The position numbers and the translations under genes are program-made. A stretch of DNA of 64,000 bases from Spirochaetota bacterium (lineage in GTDB: Bacteria > Spirochaetota > Spirochaetia > Treponematales > Breznakiellaceae), in the NCBI GenBank assembly GCA_023406985.1, contig JAEXTK010000060.1, positions 1 through 64,000 of the forward strand, given 5' to 3'. Positions 1 through 10,014 of this stretch are shown here, piece after piece (position 1 is the stretch's first letter; each line of letters opens with the position of its first letter). Below the pieces are notes generated by a model. The model saw nothing but the letters and a program-made list of their open reading frames with translations. It was not told the origin of the DNA and did not search any database.

Positions 1-713
1 GCGCCGTGGGCCGCCGCGTCGGCGGGCGCCGCGCCGTCGGACGCCGCGTCGACGACCGCGTCCATGAGCAGGTACCGCGTTCCGAAACAGCGCGCCTCGG
101 GGAAGTGCGCGCGCTCCTCCAAGAGGAGGTAGGGCGTCGCGCTCCAGAGGTCGCCGCCGCTTCCGACGCACCAGCTTTTCCCGAGCCGCATGGTCGCCGC
201 GAGGCCGGGACCGAAGACGTCGAATACGAACATGCCGCCGGGGGCGAGCGCCGCGCGAACCCGTTCCAGGAGCGCGACGCGTTCCGCGTCGGTGAGCGCG
301 CCGAAATCGCAATAGACGCAGATGGCCGCGTCGTACGGACCGCCGAGGTCCGCCTCGAGGTAACTCCCGAGCCGATACTCGATGCCGAGGCCCGCTTTCC
401 CGGCCGCGGAGCGGGCAAACTCAACCGAGGCGGCGTTGACGTCGATGCCGGTCACCCGGCAGCCCCGACGCGCGAGACGTTCCGCGTAGAGACCCGGCCC
501 GCAGCCGAGGTCCAGCACGCGAGCGGCCGGAGGCAGGAACGCGGCGAGCCAATCCACCGTCCGCTCTATCGTCCGGGGCGATCTGCTCGCCGCGTCGCTC
601 GATTCGTCCAAATGGGCTTCCAGCAACTTCCGCGCGATCCAGGGGTCCGTCCAGATGGAATCGGAACTCCGATAGAAGAGGGGCATTTCGTTCGCGATAT
701 CGATGGTCCGCAT
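1..713 (-). CDS. Class I SAM-dependent methyltransferase (partial, runs off the left edge)
   Basis: Reading leftward from an ATG at 713, the frame stays open to the window edge (at least 237 codons). Around residue 70 it has the SAM-binding glycine-rich motif LDLGCGPG, followed by an acidic residue at the end of strand 2 (VTGIDVNA) and a motif-III-like LERVRAALAPGGMFVFDVFG, so it is a Rossmann-fold class I methyltransferase. The substrate is not visible; the N-terminus resembles small-molecule methyltransferases of the UbiE/MerR-associated type. The C-terminus is missing. There is no Shine-Dalgarno; a TACACT hexamer (minus strand, 722-727) ends 8 nt before the ATG, so the mRNA may be leaderless. 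It is transcribed divergently from the lipoprotein gene at 776. Confidence 0.85.
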   Translation of the reverse strand, partial: MRTIDIANEMPLFYRSSDSIWTDPWIARKLLEAHLDESSDAASRSPRTIERTVDWLAAFLPPAARVLDLGCGPGLYAERLARRGCRVTGIDVNAASVEFARSAAGKAGLGIEYRLGSYLEADLGGPYDAAICVYCDFGALTDAERVALLERVRAALAPGGMFVFDVFGPGLAATMRLGKSWCVGSGGDLWSATPYLLLEERAHFPEARCFGTRYLLMDAVVDAASDGAAPADAAAHG

Positions 714-721
714 AGGCCGAT

Positions 722-767
722 AGTGTAGACCCGCAACGCTTGTCCATCATCCCCCAAACGATATAAA
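722..767. promoter_or_regulatory. Divergent promoter region for methyltransferase and lipoprotein genes
   Basis: On the minus strand TACACT (722-727) lies 8 nt before the ATG at 713. On the plus strand TTGTCC (740-745), a 16-nt spacer and TATAAA (762-767) lie 8 nt before the ATG at 776. Neither start has an SD sequence. Both transcripts would start at or within about 2 nt of the start codon. The -35 of the minus promoter is not recognisable. Confidence 0.5.
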
Positions 768-775
768 AAGCATAT

Positions 776-3328
776 ATGTCGAAAAAGTCACGCGGCCTGA
801 GGCGGCTCGCCGCGCTATCCGCGCTCGCGCTCCTGTTCTTCTCCTGCGCCACGGAGACCGTGCGTTCCGCGTTCCCTTCCGAAAACGATGCGGCTTCCGC
901 GTTCCGCTCCGGCGACGATCGCTATCTTACCCAAGACATAAACGGCTCCTTCCCCGAGACCGTAGCCGTCAAGACGAAAACGCAGAGCTTCAATTCCTAC
1001 CACTATTACGCGCTCAAGGACGGCCTCATCTGGTATAAGGGCATTACCCTTTCTACCGGCCCCTCGGAATGGATGCTCTTCATGCGGACGGGACTGCCCC
1101 ACAACGGAAAAGAAAAGGAGTTCCGCGCGCCCCGGAGGATCGTGGAGATTTCCGCCGACGGCGACGAACTTTTCGCGTTGTCCGACGAGGGCCGCTTCTA
1201 CCGGATAGTCTTCGACAAGAGCTATTCCCGGAAAAGCAATCACTGGTACGACAGCCTCGGTTGGCCGGCGACCTCGCCGCTCCTTTTGGAGGGAGACGTC
1301 GCCTCCAACCGGGGTTGGGCCGTCGGCAAAAGGAACCGTTCGGTCCGCTACTATGAGGACCTATTCGGAAACCAGCATCATTACGGGACGGGCGGAATCC
1401 AGACGACGTATGTCCTGATGGCCGACGGCCAAGAAATCCGTTTCGGCGACGTCGGCCTTCCGAGCGATTTCAGCCGCACGCTCCTCGGCCCCGAGCGCGG
1501 CGCCTTCGTCGCGGAAAACATCTCCGCCAGCGCCTCCACCATCTTCCTGATCGGAGCGGCCGGCGAGATGTACACGCGCCTCGCCGATTTCGACACCATC
1601 GGGTGCGATCCCATGCTGTTCAAGTATACCTACACGCCGTACGTATCCAAATACAGCGGCCTGGATTTCCGGTCCCTATACGAACCCTGGGGACTGCCCG
1701 GAGAGGATTGGCGCGCCCAACCGAAGATTCCGCTCGCCGGCCGCGCGGCGATCTCCCGGCACATCACCATCCTCCAGAACGGCAAGGGGAACGCGGCTCG
1801 CGAGCTCCGGGTCGCGGGACGGGATGCCGCGGGGGCGAGCGGGTACTGGTCCAAGCCCATCTTCGGCGATGCGTGGACCTTCGTGCGCGCGCCGCTGCGC
1901 GTCTCGCCCGACGACGTCCTCCATCCGGAAACCTTTGCCGACGGGCGCGGCCCCCGCGGGCCGATCGCCGATACGCGGCTCGCCGGATTCATGTGGAAGG
2001 AAAAGCGCATCGTCGAAGGCTGGTCCTTCGAAGTATCCGACTTCAATATCCTCGAAGGTCCCTGTACCCTCATCATGAGCCGCGGCGCGGAACGCGCCTC
2101 GATCATCTTCCGCCCCCTGGAGGCCTGGACCTACCAGCGGCGCAATACGCCGGGGCGGGACGGCACGCCCAAGCCGTACCTCGGCACCATCGAGATACCG
2201 GAGGGCTCCTTGGCGGGACTTTCCGCGGCCTCCCGGGCGGAGCTCGAGCGCTGCTTCCTCTCGGGCGACCGGGAACTCTTCGCCTACCGCGCCGAGGCGA
2301 CTACGGACTATTTGCTGATCGAACCGCGGGACCGGACGAAACGCGGCTACACGGTGTTCCTCACGAGGACCGCGGACTCCACCGTCTACCCGGACGGCTT
2401 CCGTGTGGCGCGCCTCACGACGTTCATGGATTACGATCGCTACGCTTCCGAAGAGTTCGCCATGCCCGGCGGCGGGCCCTTTACCGCGCGAGACCTGGAT
2501 GGCCTCCATGCCCGCATCGCGAGAAACGGACGCCTGGCGGAAGAGCTCGAATCGATGATCCAGGAATTCGACTCGTCGCGACGACGATCCGAGGCCTCCC
2601 GGTTCGCCTACTCGGCCTTCAGTTTGGTGACGCATGCGCTCCTGCTCAACCGCATCGATTTTCCGACCGCGCACACCCTCGACATCGTGAAGCTCAACAA
2701 CGAGCAGGTCGATTTGATCGCGGGAACCCGGGCCTGGCTCGACGGCATGCTGTTGGACCTCGTCAAAACGCGTATCGCCGCCTATTCCTCCGTCGCCGCG
2801 AGACTGGAAGGCGGCGCGGCCTCCGCCGACATGCCGCCGGGGTTCGCGGAAAGTTATCGGCTCTATATGGCCAAAGCCGGCCTGCCCGCCGAGCTGACCG
2901 GCGGTTTTTCGCCTGCGCCCGACGTCGGCGCGTTCCGCGGCACGATGCCCGACGGCACGATCAGGACGACCCTGCGCCCGACCTCCTTCGGGCACGATTT
3001 CCCCGGCTGGGTGATGGAAGTCGGAGACGAACCGGCCTTCACCGTGCTCGTGGAACTGGAGGACGTGGCCCGAAAGGTCTACGCGCGGGCCGGCGCAACC
3101 GCGGGAAGGAAGCCGTTGACGCTGCGGGCGCGCCTCCATCTCGTTTCCACCGCTTCCGCGGAGCGCGATAGCGAACTGTACCGCGAGGCGATAGGAGACG
3201 CGGCGTTCTCCGATACCGGCGTCCCGGTGACGGTACGCTTCGACGGAAAAGAACTCGTCATCAAGCGGACCTCGGAAAACGCCACCAGGATCATCTTCCG
3301 CGGCTTGCTCCCACCCGCGCTTCCATAG
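776..3328 (+). CDS. Large predicted lipoprotein of unknown function
   Basis: 850 residues. The N-terminus is a lipoprotein signal: a basic stretch, hydrophobic core and LFFSC with the lipidated cysteine at residue 24, so the protein should be anchored in the inner or outer membrane facing the periplasm or surface. I recognise no catalytic domain. The body is soluble, mixed alpha/beta by composition, with aromatic-rich blocks (for example near residues 180-300) suggestive of repeats of beta structure, and a compact C-terminal region (about 725-850) ending in a strand-rich tail. It is followed after 13 nt by the MetF-like gene and could be co-transcribed with it. The start has no SD and probably uses a leaderless mRNA. 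No function is proposed. Confidence 0.8.
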   Translation: MSKKSRGLRRLAALSALALLFFSCATETVRSAFPSENDAASAFRSGDDRYLTQDINGSFPETVAVKTKTQSFNSYHYYALKDGLIWYKGITLSTGPSEWMLFMRTGLPHNGKEKEFRAPRRIVEISADGDELFALSDEGRFYRIVFDKSYSRKSNHWYDSLGWPATSPLLLEGDVASNRGWAVGKRNRSVRYYEDLFGNQHHYGTGGIQTTYVLMADGQEIRFGDVGLPSDFSRTLLGPERGAFVAENISASASTIFLIGAAGEMYTRLADFDTIGCDPMLFKYTYTPYVSKYSGLDFRSLYEPWGLPGEDWRAQPKIPLAGRAAISRHITILQNGKGNAARELRVAGRDAAGASGYWSKPIFGDAWTFVRAPLRVSPDDVLHPETFADGRGPRGPIADTRLAGFMWKEKRIVEGWSFEVSDFNILEGPCTLIMSRGAERASIIFRPLEAWTYQRRNTPGRDGTPKPYLGTIEIPEGSLAGLSAASRAELERCFLSGDRELFAYRAEATTDYLLIEPRDRTKRGYTVFLTRTADSTVYPDGFRVARLTTFMDYDRYASEEFAMPGGGPFTARDLDGLHARIARNGRLAEELESMIQEFDSSRRRSEASRFAYSAFSLVTHALLLNRIDFPTAHTLDIVKLNNEQVDLIAGTRAWLDGMLLDLVKTRIAAYSSVAARLEGGAASADMPPGFAESYRLYMAKAGLPAELTGGFSPAPDVGAFRGTMPDGTIRTTLRPTSFGHDFPGWVMEVGDEPAFTVLVELEDVARKVYARAGATAGRKPLTLRARLHLVSTASAERDSELYREAIGDAAFSDTGVPVTVRFDGKELVIKRTSENATRIIFRGLLPPALP

Positions 3329-3341
3329 TACGACTACCCGT

Positions 3342-4103
3342 ATGCAAGTATCCTTGGAGATCGTCCCCCGGTCCGAAGAATCCCTGCGCGCCTCCGCGAC
3401 GACCGCCGCCGCCTTTCCGCTCGTGACCGCCATCAACGTGCCGGACCTTCTCCGTTTTCCCCTCCGCTCCTGGGATGCCTGCGGGGTGCTCGCGGGAAGC
3501 GCTCCGGCGCCGATGCGGCCCGACCGTTTCCAGCTCATCCCCCATCTCCGCGCCATCGACTTCGATCCCGACCTGCCGTTTCCCTACGTCGATGCCTTGA
3601 GGCGGGCCGGCGTGCGCCGGGTCCTCGCCGTCGCGGGCGATCCTCCCCAGGACATGAAGCGCCGCGTGTATCCGACTTCCACGGTGGACTTCATCCGCAA
3701 GCTCAAGACCGAGGCGCCGGACCTCGAGGTGTTCGCCGCCTTCGATCCCTACCGTTCCAATATCCGCTTCGAGCTGGACTACCTGCGGGCCAAGGAAGAC
3801 GCGGGCGCGGACGGGTTCATGAGCCAGCCGTTCTTCGATCTCCGTCTCTTGGAAATCTACGCCGAATACCTCGAGGGCAGGAACATATTCTGGGGCCTGT
3901 CCCCGGTAGTCTCCGAACCGAGCCGCGACTATTGGGAAGCGCGGAACCGCGCGGTTTTTCCCCGGTCGTTCCGGCCCACCCTCGATTGGAACATCGAGTT
4001 CGGGCGTCGCGTCCTCGACTTCTGCCGGGCCGAGGGCTTCGAGCTATACCTCATGCCGATAAAGGTGGATACGTCCGCCTACCTCGCCGGCCTCTTCGCC
4101 TGA
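3342..4103 (+). CDS. MetF-like methylenetetrahydrofolate reductase family protein (short)
   Basis: 253 residues, a single TIM-barrel-sized protein. The pattern matches the MTHFR family: an N-terminal EIVPR strand, INVPDL, PHLRAIDFD, AVAGDPP after a conserved hydrophobic strand, AFDPYR, and KEDAGADGFMSQPFF, the characteristic strand that in MetF precedes FAD/folate contacts. Family members reduce 5,10-methylene-THF to 5-methyl-THF using FAD. At 253 residues it is shorter than typical MetF (about 290) and the flavin-binding details are not certain, so it may be a divergent paralogue. It follows the lipoprotein gene by 13 nt and overlaps the 3' end of the convergent radical SAM gene by 25 bp. 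Confidence 0.65.
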   Translation: MQVSLEIVPRSEESLRASATTAAAFPLVTAINVPDLLRFPLRSWDACGVLAGSAPAPMRPDRFQLIPHLRAIDFDPDLPFPYVDALRRAGVRRVLAVAGDPPQDMKRRVYPTSTVDFIRKLKTEAPDLEVFAAFDPYRSNIRFELDYLRAKEDAGADGFMSQPFFDLRLLEIYAEYLEGRNIFWGLSPVVSEPSRDYWEARNRAVFPRSFRPTLDWNIEFGRRVLDFCRAEGFELYLMPIKVDTSAYLAGLFA

Positions 4104-5635
4104 AGGCCGCCGGCGGCTGCGGAGCCTCCGCCGATCCCGGCCCACTCGGCGAGGGCCGCGCGGAGCTCGGCGCGGTCGATGCCCCAGTTGCGCCCGAAGC
4201 GGGCGAGCAGGCCGTCGGAGAGCGCCATGAAGCGGGCGAACGTCGATCCGCCTGACGGCAGGAGGGCGGGCACGAGGTCCGGAAAGTGACCGCGATTCAC
4301 GATGAGTTCCCAGAAGCGCGCGAAATTCTTGAGCCGATCCAGCTCCGCCTCCGTCATCGCTGACGTCGAGATTACCTCGTAGGGCGGAACCTCCGCGTAG
4401 CGCATGCGGAAGGGCCCGTCGTGGCGGGAAAGCGGAGCCCCCGGCAGCCGTTTGAGCACCCCGACCTGGATCTCGGTCGGCTTCACCGACCAGAGCCGGT
4501 CGAAGCCGCGGCCGAATCCTTCCGCGGTCTCGCCCGGGAGGCCGGCGATGAGGTCGGCGTGCACGATCGCCGTGGTCCTGTCGCGCAGGAAATCCAAGGC
4601 TTCAAGTTCCTTTTCGGGATCGCTCGGTCTGCCGATGGCGGCGGCGACGTCCGCGTCGAAGGTCTGGATGCCCACCTCGAGCCGGAGGGACCCGGGCGGG
4701 AACGCCCGCAGGGGCTCCCGCAGGTCTTCGGGAAACCGGGACGGCACCATCTCGAAGTGGACGTAGGCGCCGCTTCCGTCGCGGCGGTCGGGGTCGTGGC
4801 GCGCGCCGTGGAGGCGGCCGTCTTGGAGGCGGCCACTGCCAAGGCCGCCGGGGCCGAGGCCGCCGCCTTTGAGGCGGGCCAGGAAAAACTCCCTGATCGT
4901 ACGGGCGCGCGCGGCTTCCAGGTTGAAGGTGCGGTCCAGGAATTTGAAGGCCCGCGCGCCGCGGCCGAACAGCGCGTCCATCTCGGCGAGGAACGGCGCG
5001 AGCGGAAAATGTCGAACCCTCCGGTCCAAAGAGCTCAGGCAGAATTCGCAGCCGAACGGACATCCGCGGGAAGCTTCCACGTAGGTGAGTTTCTTCCGTA
5101 GGTCCTCGTCCGTGTAGAGCCGGTACCCCGGGTCGATGGTTTCAGGATCCACCGGGGCGGCCGTCGCGATCCGGTACGGCCCCGCGGCTCGGACGGAGAG
5201 GATCGGGCCGCCGGCTTCGGGCTCCCGATCGGCGAGGACCGCGCGGCAAAGCGTGCGGAACGCGTGCTCGCCTTCGCCCCGGACGAGCCAATCGCATTCG
5301 GCCAAGAGGGGCGCCGCCGCGCCCAAGTTTGCGGCCTCGGGGCCCCCGAGGATCACGACCGGGCGTCCGCCGCCTTCGCCTGAAGCCCAGCGCTGACGGA
5401 GGGCGCGGAGCAGCTCCAGGGTACCGAGGTGGTTCCAGATCGATACGGAGAGGGCGAGGATGCGCGGCCGCTCCGCGAGGATACCGGCGACTTTTTCTTC
5501 GAGCGGCTGGCGGAGGGCGAATTCCAGGATGGCCGATCGACCTTCCAGCTCGCCGAGGTTCGCGCGGAGCAGGCGCAGGGCGAGCGAGGGATGGATCCAT
5601 TTGGCGTTTATCGTGGAAAGGAGTATGTCGGTCAC
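4079..5635 (-). CDS. B12-binding-domain radical SAM protein
   Basis: 518 residues from a GTG at 5635, whose GTGA overlaps the stop of the upstream HAD gene; a longer frame exists upstream but would overlap that gene by over 100 bp. Residues 1-130 form a cobalamin-binding-like Rossmann domain (ILLSTINAKWIHPSLALRLL; ILGGPEAA), and C192, C196 and C199 form the CxxxCxxC iron-sulfur motif of radical SAM enzymes. The architecture resembles the DUF4080-type B12/radical SAM family of unknown substrate. Between the radical SAM strands FFLARLK and YVHFEMVPSRF there is a Gly-rich insert of about 35 residues, encoded by a repetitive aggcggcc-type DNA stretch (about 4770-4880). Substrate unknown. Confidence 0.85.
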   Translation of the reverse strand: MTDILLSTINAKWIHPSLALRLLRANLGELEGRSAILEFALRQPLEEKVAGILAERPRILALSVSIWNHLGTLELLRALRQRWASGEGGGRPVVILGGPEAANLGAAAPLLAECDWLVRGEGEHAFRTLCRAVLADREPEAGGPILSVRAAGPYRIATAAPVDPETIDPGYRLYTDEDLRKKLTYVEASRGCPFGCEFCLSSLDRRVRHFPLAPFLAEMDALFGRGARAFKFLDRTFNLEAARARTIREFFLARLKGGGLGPGGLGSGRLQDGRLHGARHDPDRRDGSGAYVHFEMVPSRFPEDLREPLRAFPPGSLRLEVGIQTFDADVAAAIGRPSDPEKELEALDFLRDRTTAIVHADLIAGLPGETAEGFGRGFDRLWSVKPTEIQVGVLKRLPGAPLSRHDGPFRMRYAEVPPYEVISTSAMTEAELDRLKNFARFWELIVNRGHFPDLVPALLPSGGSTFARFMALSDGLLARFGRNWGIDRAELRAALAEWAGIGGGSAAAGGLQAKRPAR

Positions 5636-6276
5636 GGGCGGGCGGAGGGCGGCGCCGAATAGCCGCCGGCCCCGAACAGGTCCAGGGTCCCGGTGCGCCA
5701 TTCTTCGTAGGCTTCCATCACGAGGCGTTCCACGTCTTGCCACGAGTCGGCGCGCGGACCGCTCAGCTGCCTATTCGTCGAATTGGTGAACACGATGGTG
5801 CGACAGCCCTGCTCGCGGAGCCGCGTCACGTTGGCGGGCGAGTCGTCGATATAGACGTGGGCGCCGACCGCGCCCTTGTCCTTCATGAAGCAGAGGTCCC
5901 AATAGGGGATATCGTAGGCGTCGAGCCAGGCGACGGTCTGGGTGATGGATTCCTGGTGGAAATACTTGAGGAACAGGCGATGGGTGATGATGCGGATGCG
6001 GATTCCGCGCGTGGAGAGCTTGCGGAGGGTCGCGGGCGCATCCTTGATCGGGGCGATGACGCGGAAGAGGTCCCGCTGCGTCACGGCGAAGCGGTGCAGC
6101 TTATCGTACCCGCCGTATTCGTCGATGCCCCATTCCGAAAGGCCGTAGGTCACTTCCTCGGTGAGCGACTCCGGTTTCCGATCCAGCCAATCGGCCGCGA
6201 TCGATCGCATGGCGCCGTAGAAATCGCCGACCACGCCGTCCAAGTCCACGCCGAAAATGAAGCTGCTCTCATCCAT
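5632..6276 (-). CDS. HAD-family 5'-nucleotidase (NT5C/deoxy type)
   Basis: 214 residues. Near the N-terminus it has the HAD motif I FGVDLDGVVGDF (two catalytic aspartates), then a threonine-containing motif II (RIITHR), and the C-terminal acidic motif YIDDSPANV. The order and spacing fit the NT5C family, which dephosphorylates (deoxy)nucleoside monophosphates; the substrate here is inferred. The start at 6276 is chosen because the HAD strand begins six residues later and a CATACT -10 (6284-6289, minus) ends 7 nt before it, preceded at 18 nt by TGGACG, with no SD: a leaderless arrangement. Its TGA overlaps the GTG of the radical SAM gene by 4 bp, implying coupled translation. Confidence 0.8.
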   Translation of the reverse strand: MDESSFIFGVDLDGVVGDFYGAMRSIAADWLDRKPESLTEEVTYGLSEWGIDEYGGYDKLHRFAVTQRDLFRVIAPIKDAPATLRKLSTRGIRIRIITHRLFLKYFHQESITQTVAWLDAYDIPYWDLCFMKDKGAVGAHVYIDDSPANVTRLREQGCRTIVFTNSTNRQLSGPRADSWQDVERLVMEAYEEWRTGTLDLFGAGGYSAPPSARP

Positions 6277-6368
6277 GGCGGTAAGTATGCGCCGCCCGGG
6301 CTCCGCGCGTCCAGCGTTCCTTGCGCCGCCTCGGCGCCTACGCATAATGGATGGTAGAGGAGACATCC

Positions 6369-6896
6369 ATGGACCAAGGCAAGAGGGACGCCTACAAGGC
6401 CGTATTCAATTCCGCGCTCGCCTTCAAATTCCTCGAAGAAGAAGAGCGCCGCTTCCTCTTCGATCGCGCCGAGATCTTCCACGTACAGGACGGGGAATCC
6501 TTCATCCAGCAGGGCGCGCTCGATCCGTATCTCTACGTCGTCCTGGAGGGCTCCGCCGTCGTGACGGTGCAGCGCGACGGCAAGGACGTCTACATCTGCA
6601 CGCTCGGCGCCGGCGAGGTAATGGGCGAGGCGGGACTCTTCATGAACGTGGCGCGGACCGCGAACATCGTCGCGAGCGGCCCCGCCGTCGTGCTCCGCCT
6701 CAAGCGCGAACCCTTCCTCGCCTTCGTCTCCAAATTCCCGCGCGGCGGCTCGCGGATACTCCTCGTCATCATCTACGGCCTCCTTAAGAAGCTCCGCGAA
6801 GCGAACCAGGAACTCGCCTTCGAGCGGAAATCGGACGTCGTCCAAGAAGATATCGACGAGATGGTGTCGCACATCATCCTCGGCGAGGAGAGCTGA
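6369..6896 (+). CDS. Cyclic nucleotide-binding (CNB) domain protein without HTH
   Basis: 175 residues. An upstream in-frame ATG at 6351 exists, but AGAGGAGA at 6355-6362 is a good Shine-Dalgarno for the ATG at 6369, so the latter is used. Residues about 20-135 form a double-stranded beta-helix CNB domain (VQDGESFIQQGALDPYLYVV..., GEVMGEAGLF), with the phosphate-binding-cassette region GEVMGEAGLFMNVARTANI. The usual PBC Arg appears as part of ARTA. The C-terminal helix lacks the helix-turn-helix of CRP/FNR regulators, so it is not a transcription factor by itself. Role unknown; similar single-domain proteins in spirochetes are thought to sense small ligands. It is divergent from the HAD gene. 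Confidence 0.8.
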   Translation: MDQGKRDAYKAVFNSALAFKFLEEEERRFLFDRAEIFHVQDGESFIQQGALDPYLYVVLEGSAVVTVQRDGKDVYICTLGAGEVMGEAGLFMNVARTANIVASGPAVVLRLKREPFLAFVSKFPRGGSRILLVIIYGLLKKLREANQELAFERKSDVVQEDIDEMVSHIILGEES

Positions 6897-6941
6897 GCCG
6901 TTCGCTTAACGGCCAACCGAGCGGCTACAAACCGAGCGCGG
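6897..6941. repeat. Short intergenic repeat tract between convergent genes
   Basis: The 45 bp between the CNB gene and the ABC ATPase hold a 6-bp inverted repeat (GCCGTT / AACGGC, 6897-6913) and three near-copies of a unit like AACCGAGCGGCTA (about 6915-6955, running into the ABC gene end). No T-run follows the hairpin, so I do not call a terminator. Confidence 0.35.
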
Positions 6942-7733
6942 CTATAAGCCGAGCTCCGCCTCCTCCTCCAATTTCTTGCGGTCCAGCTGTTCCTTCTGCT
7001 TGAGCATCGCGGCCGGTACGCCGTACGCGGCTTCCAGAGACTCGTTCGTCAGGACCTCCTGCGGTGAACCCAGGTCGATGGTCCGGTCGCGCTTGAAGAG
7101 GAGGACCGTCTCGGCGTAGGTGCGGGTGAGTTCCAATTCGTGGAGGGAGACGTAGACCGTCGATCCCGTCCGCTCGCGGTAGGACTTGAAGAAATCCAGG
7201 GCCCGTTCTTTCTGGCGCTCTTCCAAGGCGAAGATCGGCTCGTCCATGAATAAGGTCCGCGCTCCGTAGAGCGCCGCGAAGGCGAGCAGGGCGCGCTGCA
7301 TCCCGCCTTTCGACAACGCGGCGAGCGGCCGGGCCGAGAGCTCGCCGAGCTCGAAGGCCTCGCGGACCTCCTCCAGGAACGCCGCGCCCTTCGCGGGGTG
7401 GCAGCCGCCCGCGTAGATCTGTTCCAGGACCGCCCCCAGGGGGTCTTCGGTCTCGAATTCCATATTCTGGTAGATGAAAGAAGCGAAGCGGTTCCGTTCC
7501 TCTTCATCGGAAAAGAGTCGGGTGTCCCGACCGAGAAGCAGGACGCGGCCCGAAGCCGGCATGAGGCGGCCCGCGGCCAAAAGCATGAGCGTCGATTTTC
7601 CCGAGCCGTTCGGGCCGACGAGGCTCACGAAGCCGCCGGGAAGGGCCCCGGAAAAGCCCGAGAACACCGGAGACTCCGCTTCGGGGTAGGAGAACGCGAC
7701 ATCTTCAAAAACGACGGGGGAGGTGGCCTTCAT
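6942..7733 (-). CDS. ABC transporter ATP-binding protein (orphan)
   Basis: 263 residues, a single nucleotide-binding domain: Walker A GPNGSGKST near residue 40, a Q-loop (IYQNMEF), a signature written LSKGGMQRALLA instead of LSGGQ, Walker B TLFMDEP and H-loop SLHELEL. It resembles the FecE/ModF/ZnuC-type ATPases, but no permease or binding protein lies beside it, so the partner must be encoded elsewhere or the protein may act alone. The tail is a charged coiled segment. A TACAAT -10 (minus, 7741-7746) ends 7 nt before the ATG and there is no SD, pointing to a leaderless mRNA. Confidence 0.85.
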   Translation of the reverse strand: MKATSPVVFEDVAFSYPEAESPVFSGFSGALPGGFVSLVGPNGSGKSTLMLLAAGRLMPASGRVLLLGRDTRLFSDEEERNRFASFIYQNMEFETEDPLGAVLEQIYAGGCHPAKGAAFLEEVREAFELGELSARPLAALSKGGMQRALLAFAALYGARTLFMDEPIFALEERQKERALDFFKSYRERTGSTVYVSLHELELTRTYAETVLLFKRDRTIDLGSPQEVLTNESLEAAYGVPAAMLKQKEQLDRKKLEEEAELGL

Positions 7734-7786
7734 GCGGCGGATTGTAGCATGGAGGCCCCGCGTCCCTTCAAGCGCCGGGCCGCGCG

Positions 7787-9940
<2,154 letters not shown>

Positions 9941-10014
9941 GTGGTAAGCTTATCATGAAAGGTGCTATAACGACCGCCTCTGCGTGCCGATTAAATCGAA
10001 GGAGAAAAAATTCG

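Noticed and set aside
1676..3556. Antisense 626-aa open frame over the lipoprotein gene
   Set aside because: GC-rich shadow frame; low-complexity Arg/Gly/Glu composition, no start signal, and the plus-strand frame has a signal peptide and normal composition.
6897..6913. Hairpin after the CNB gene as a terminator
   Set aside because: Stem of only 6 bp and no T-run on either strand.
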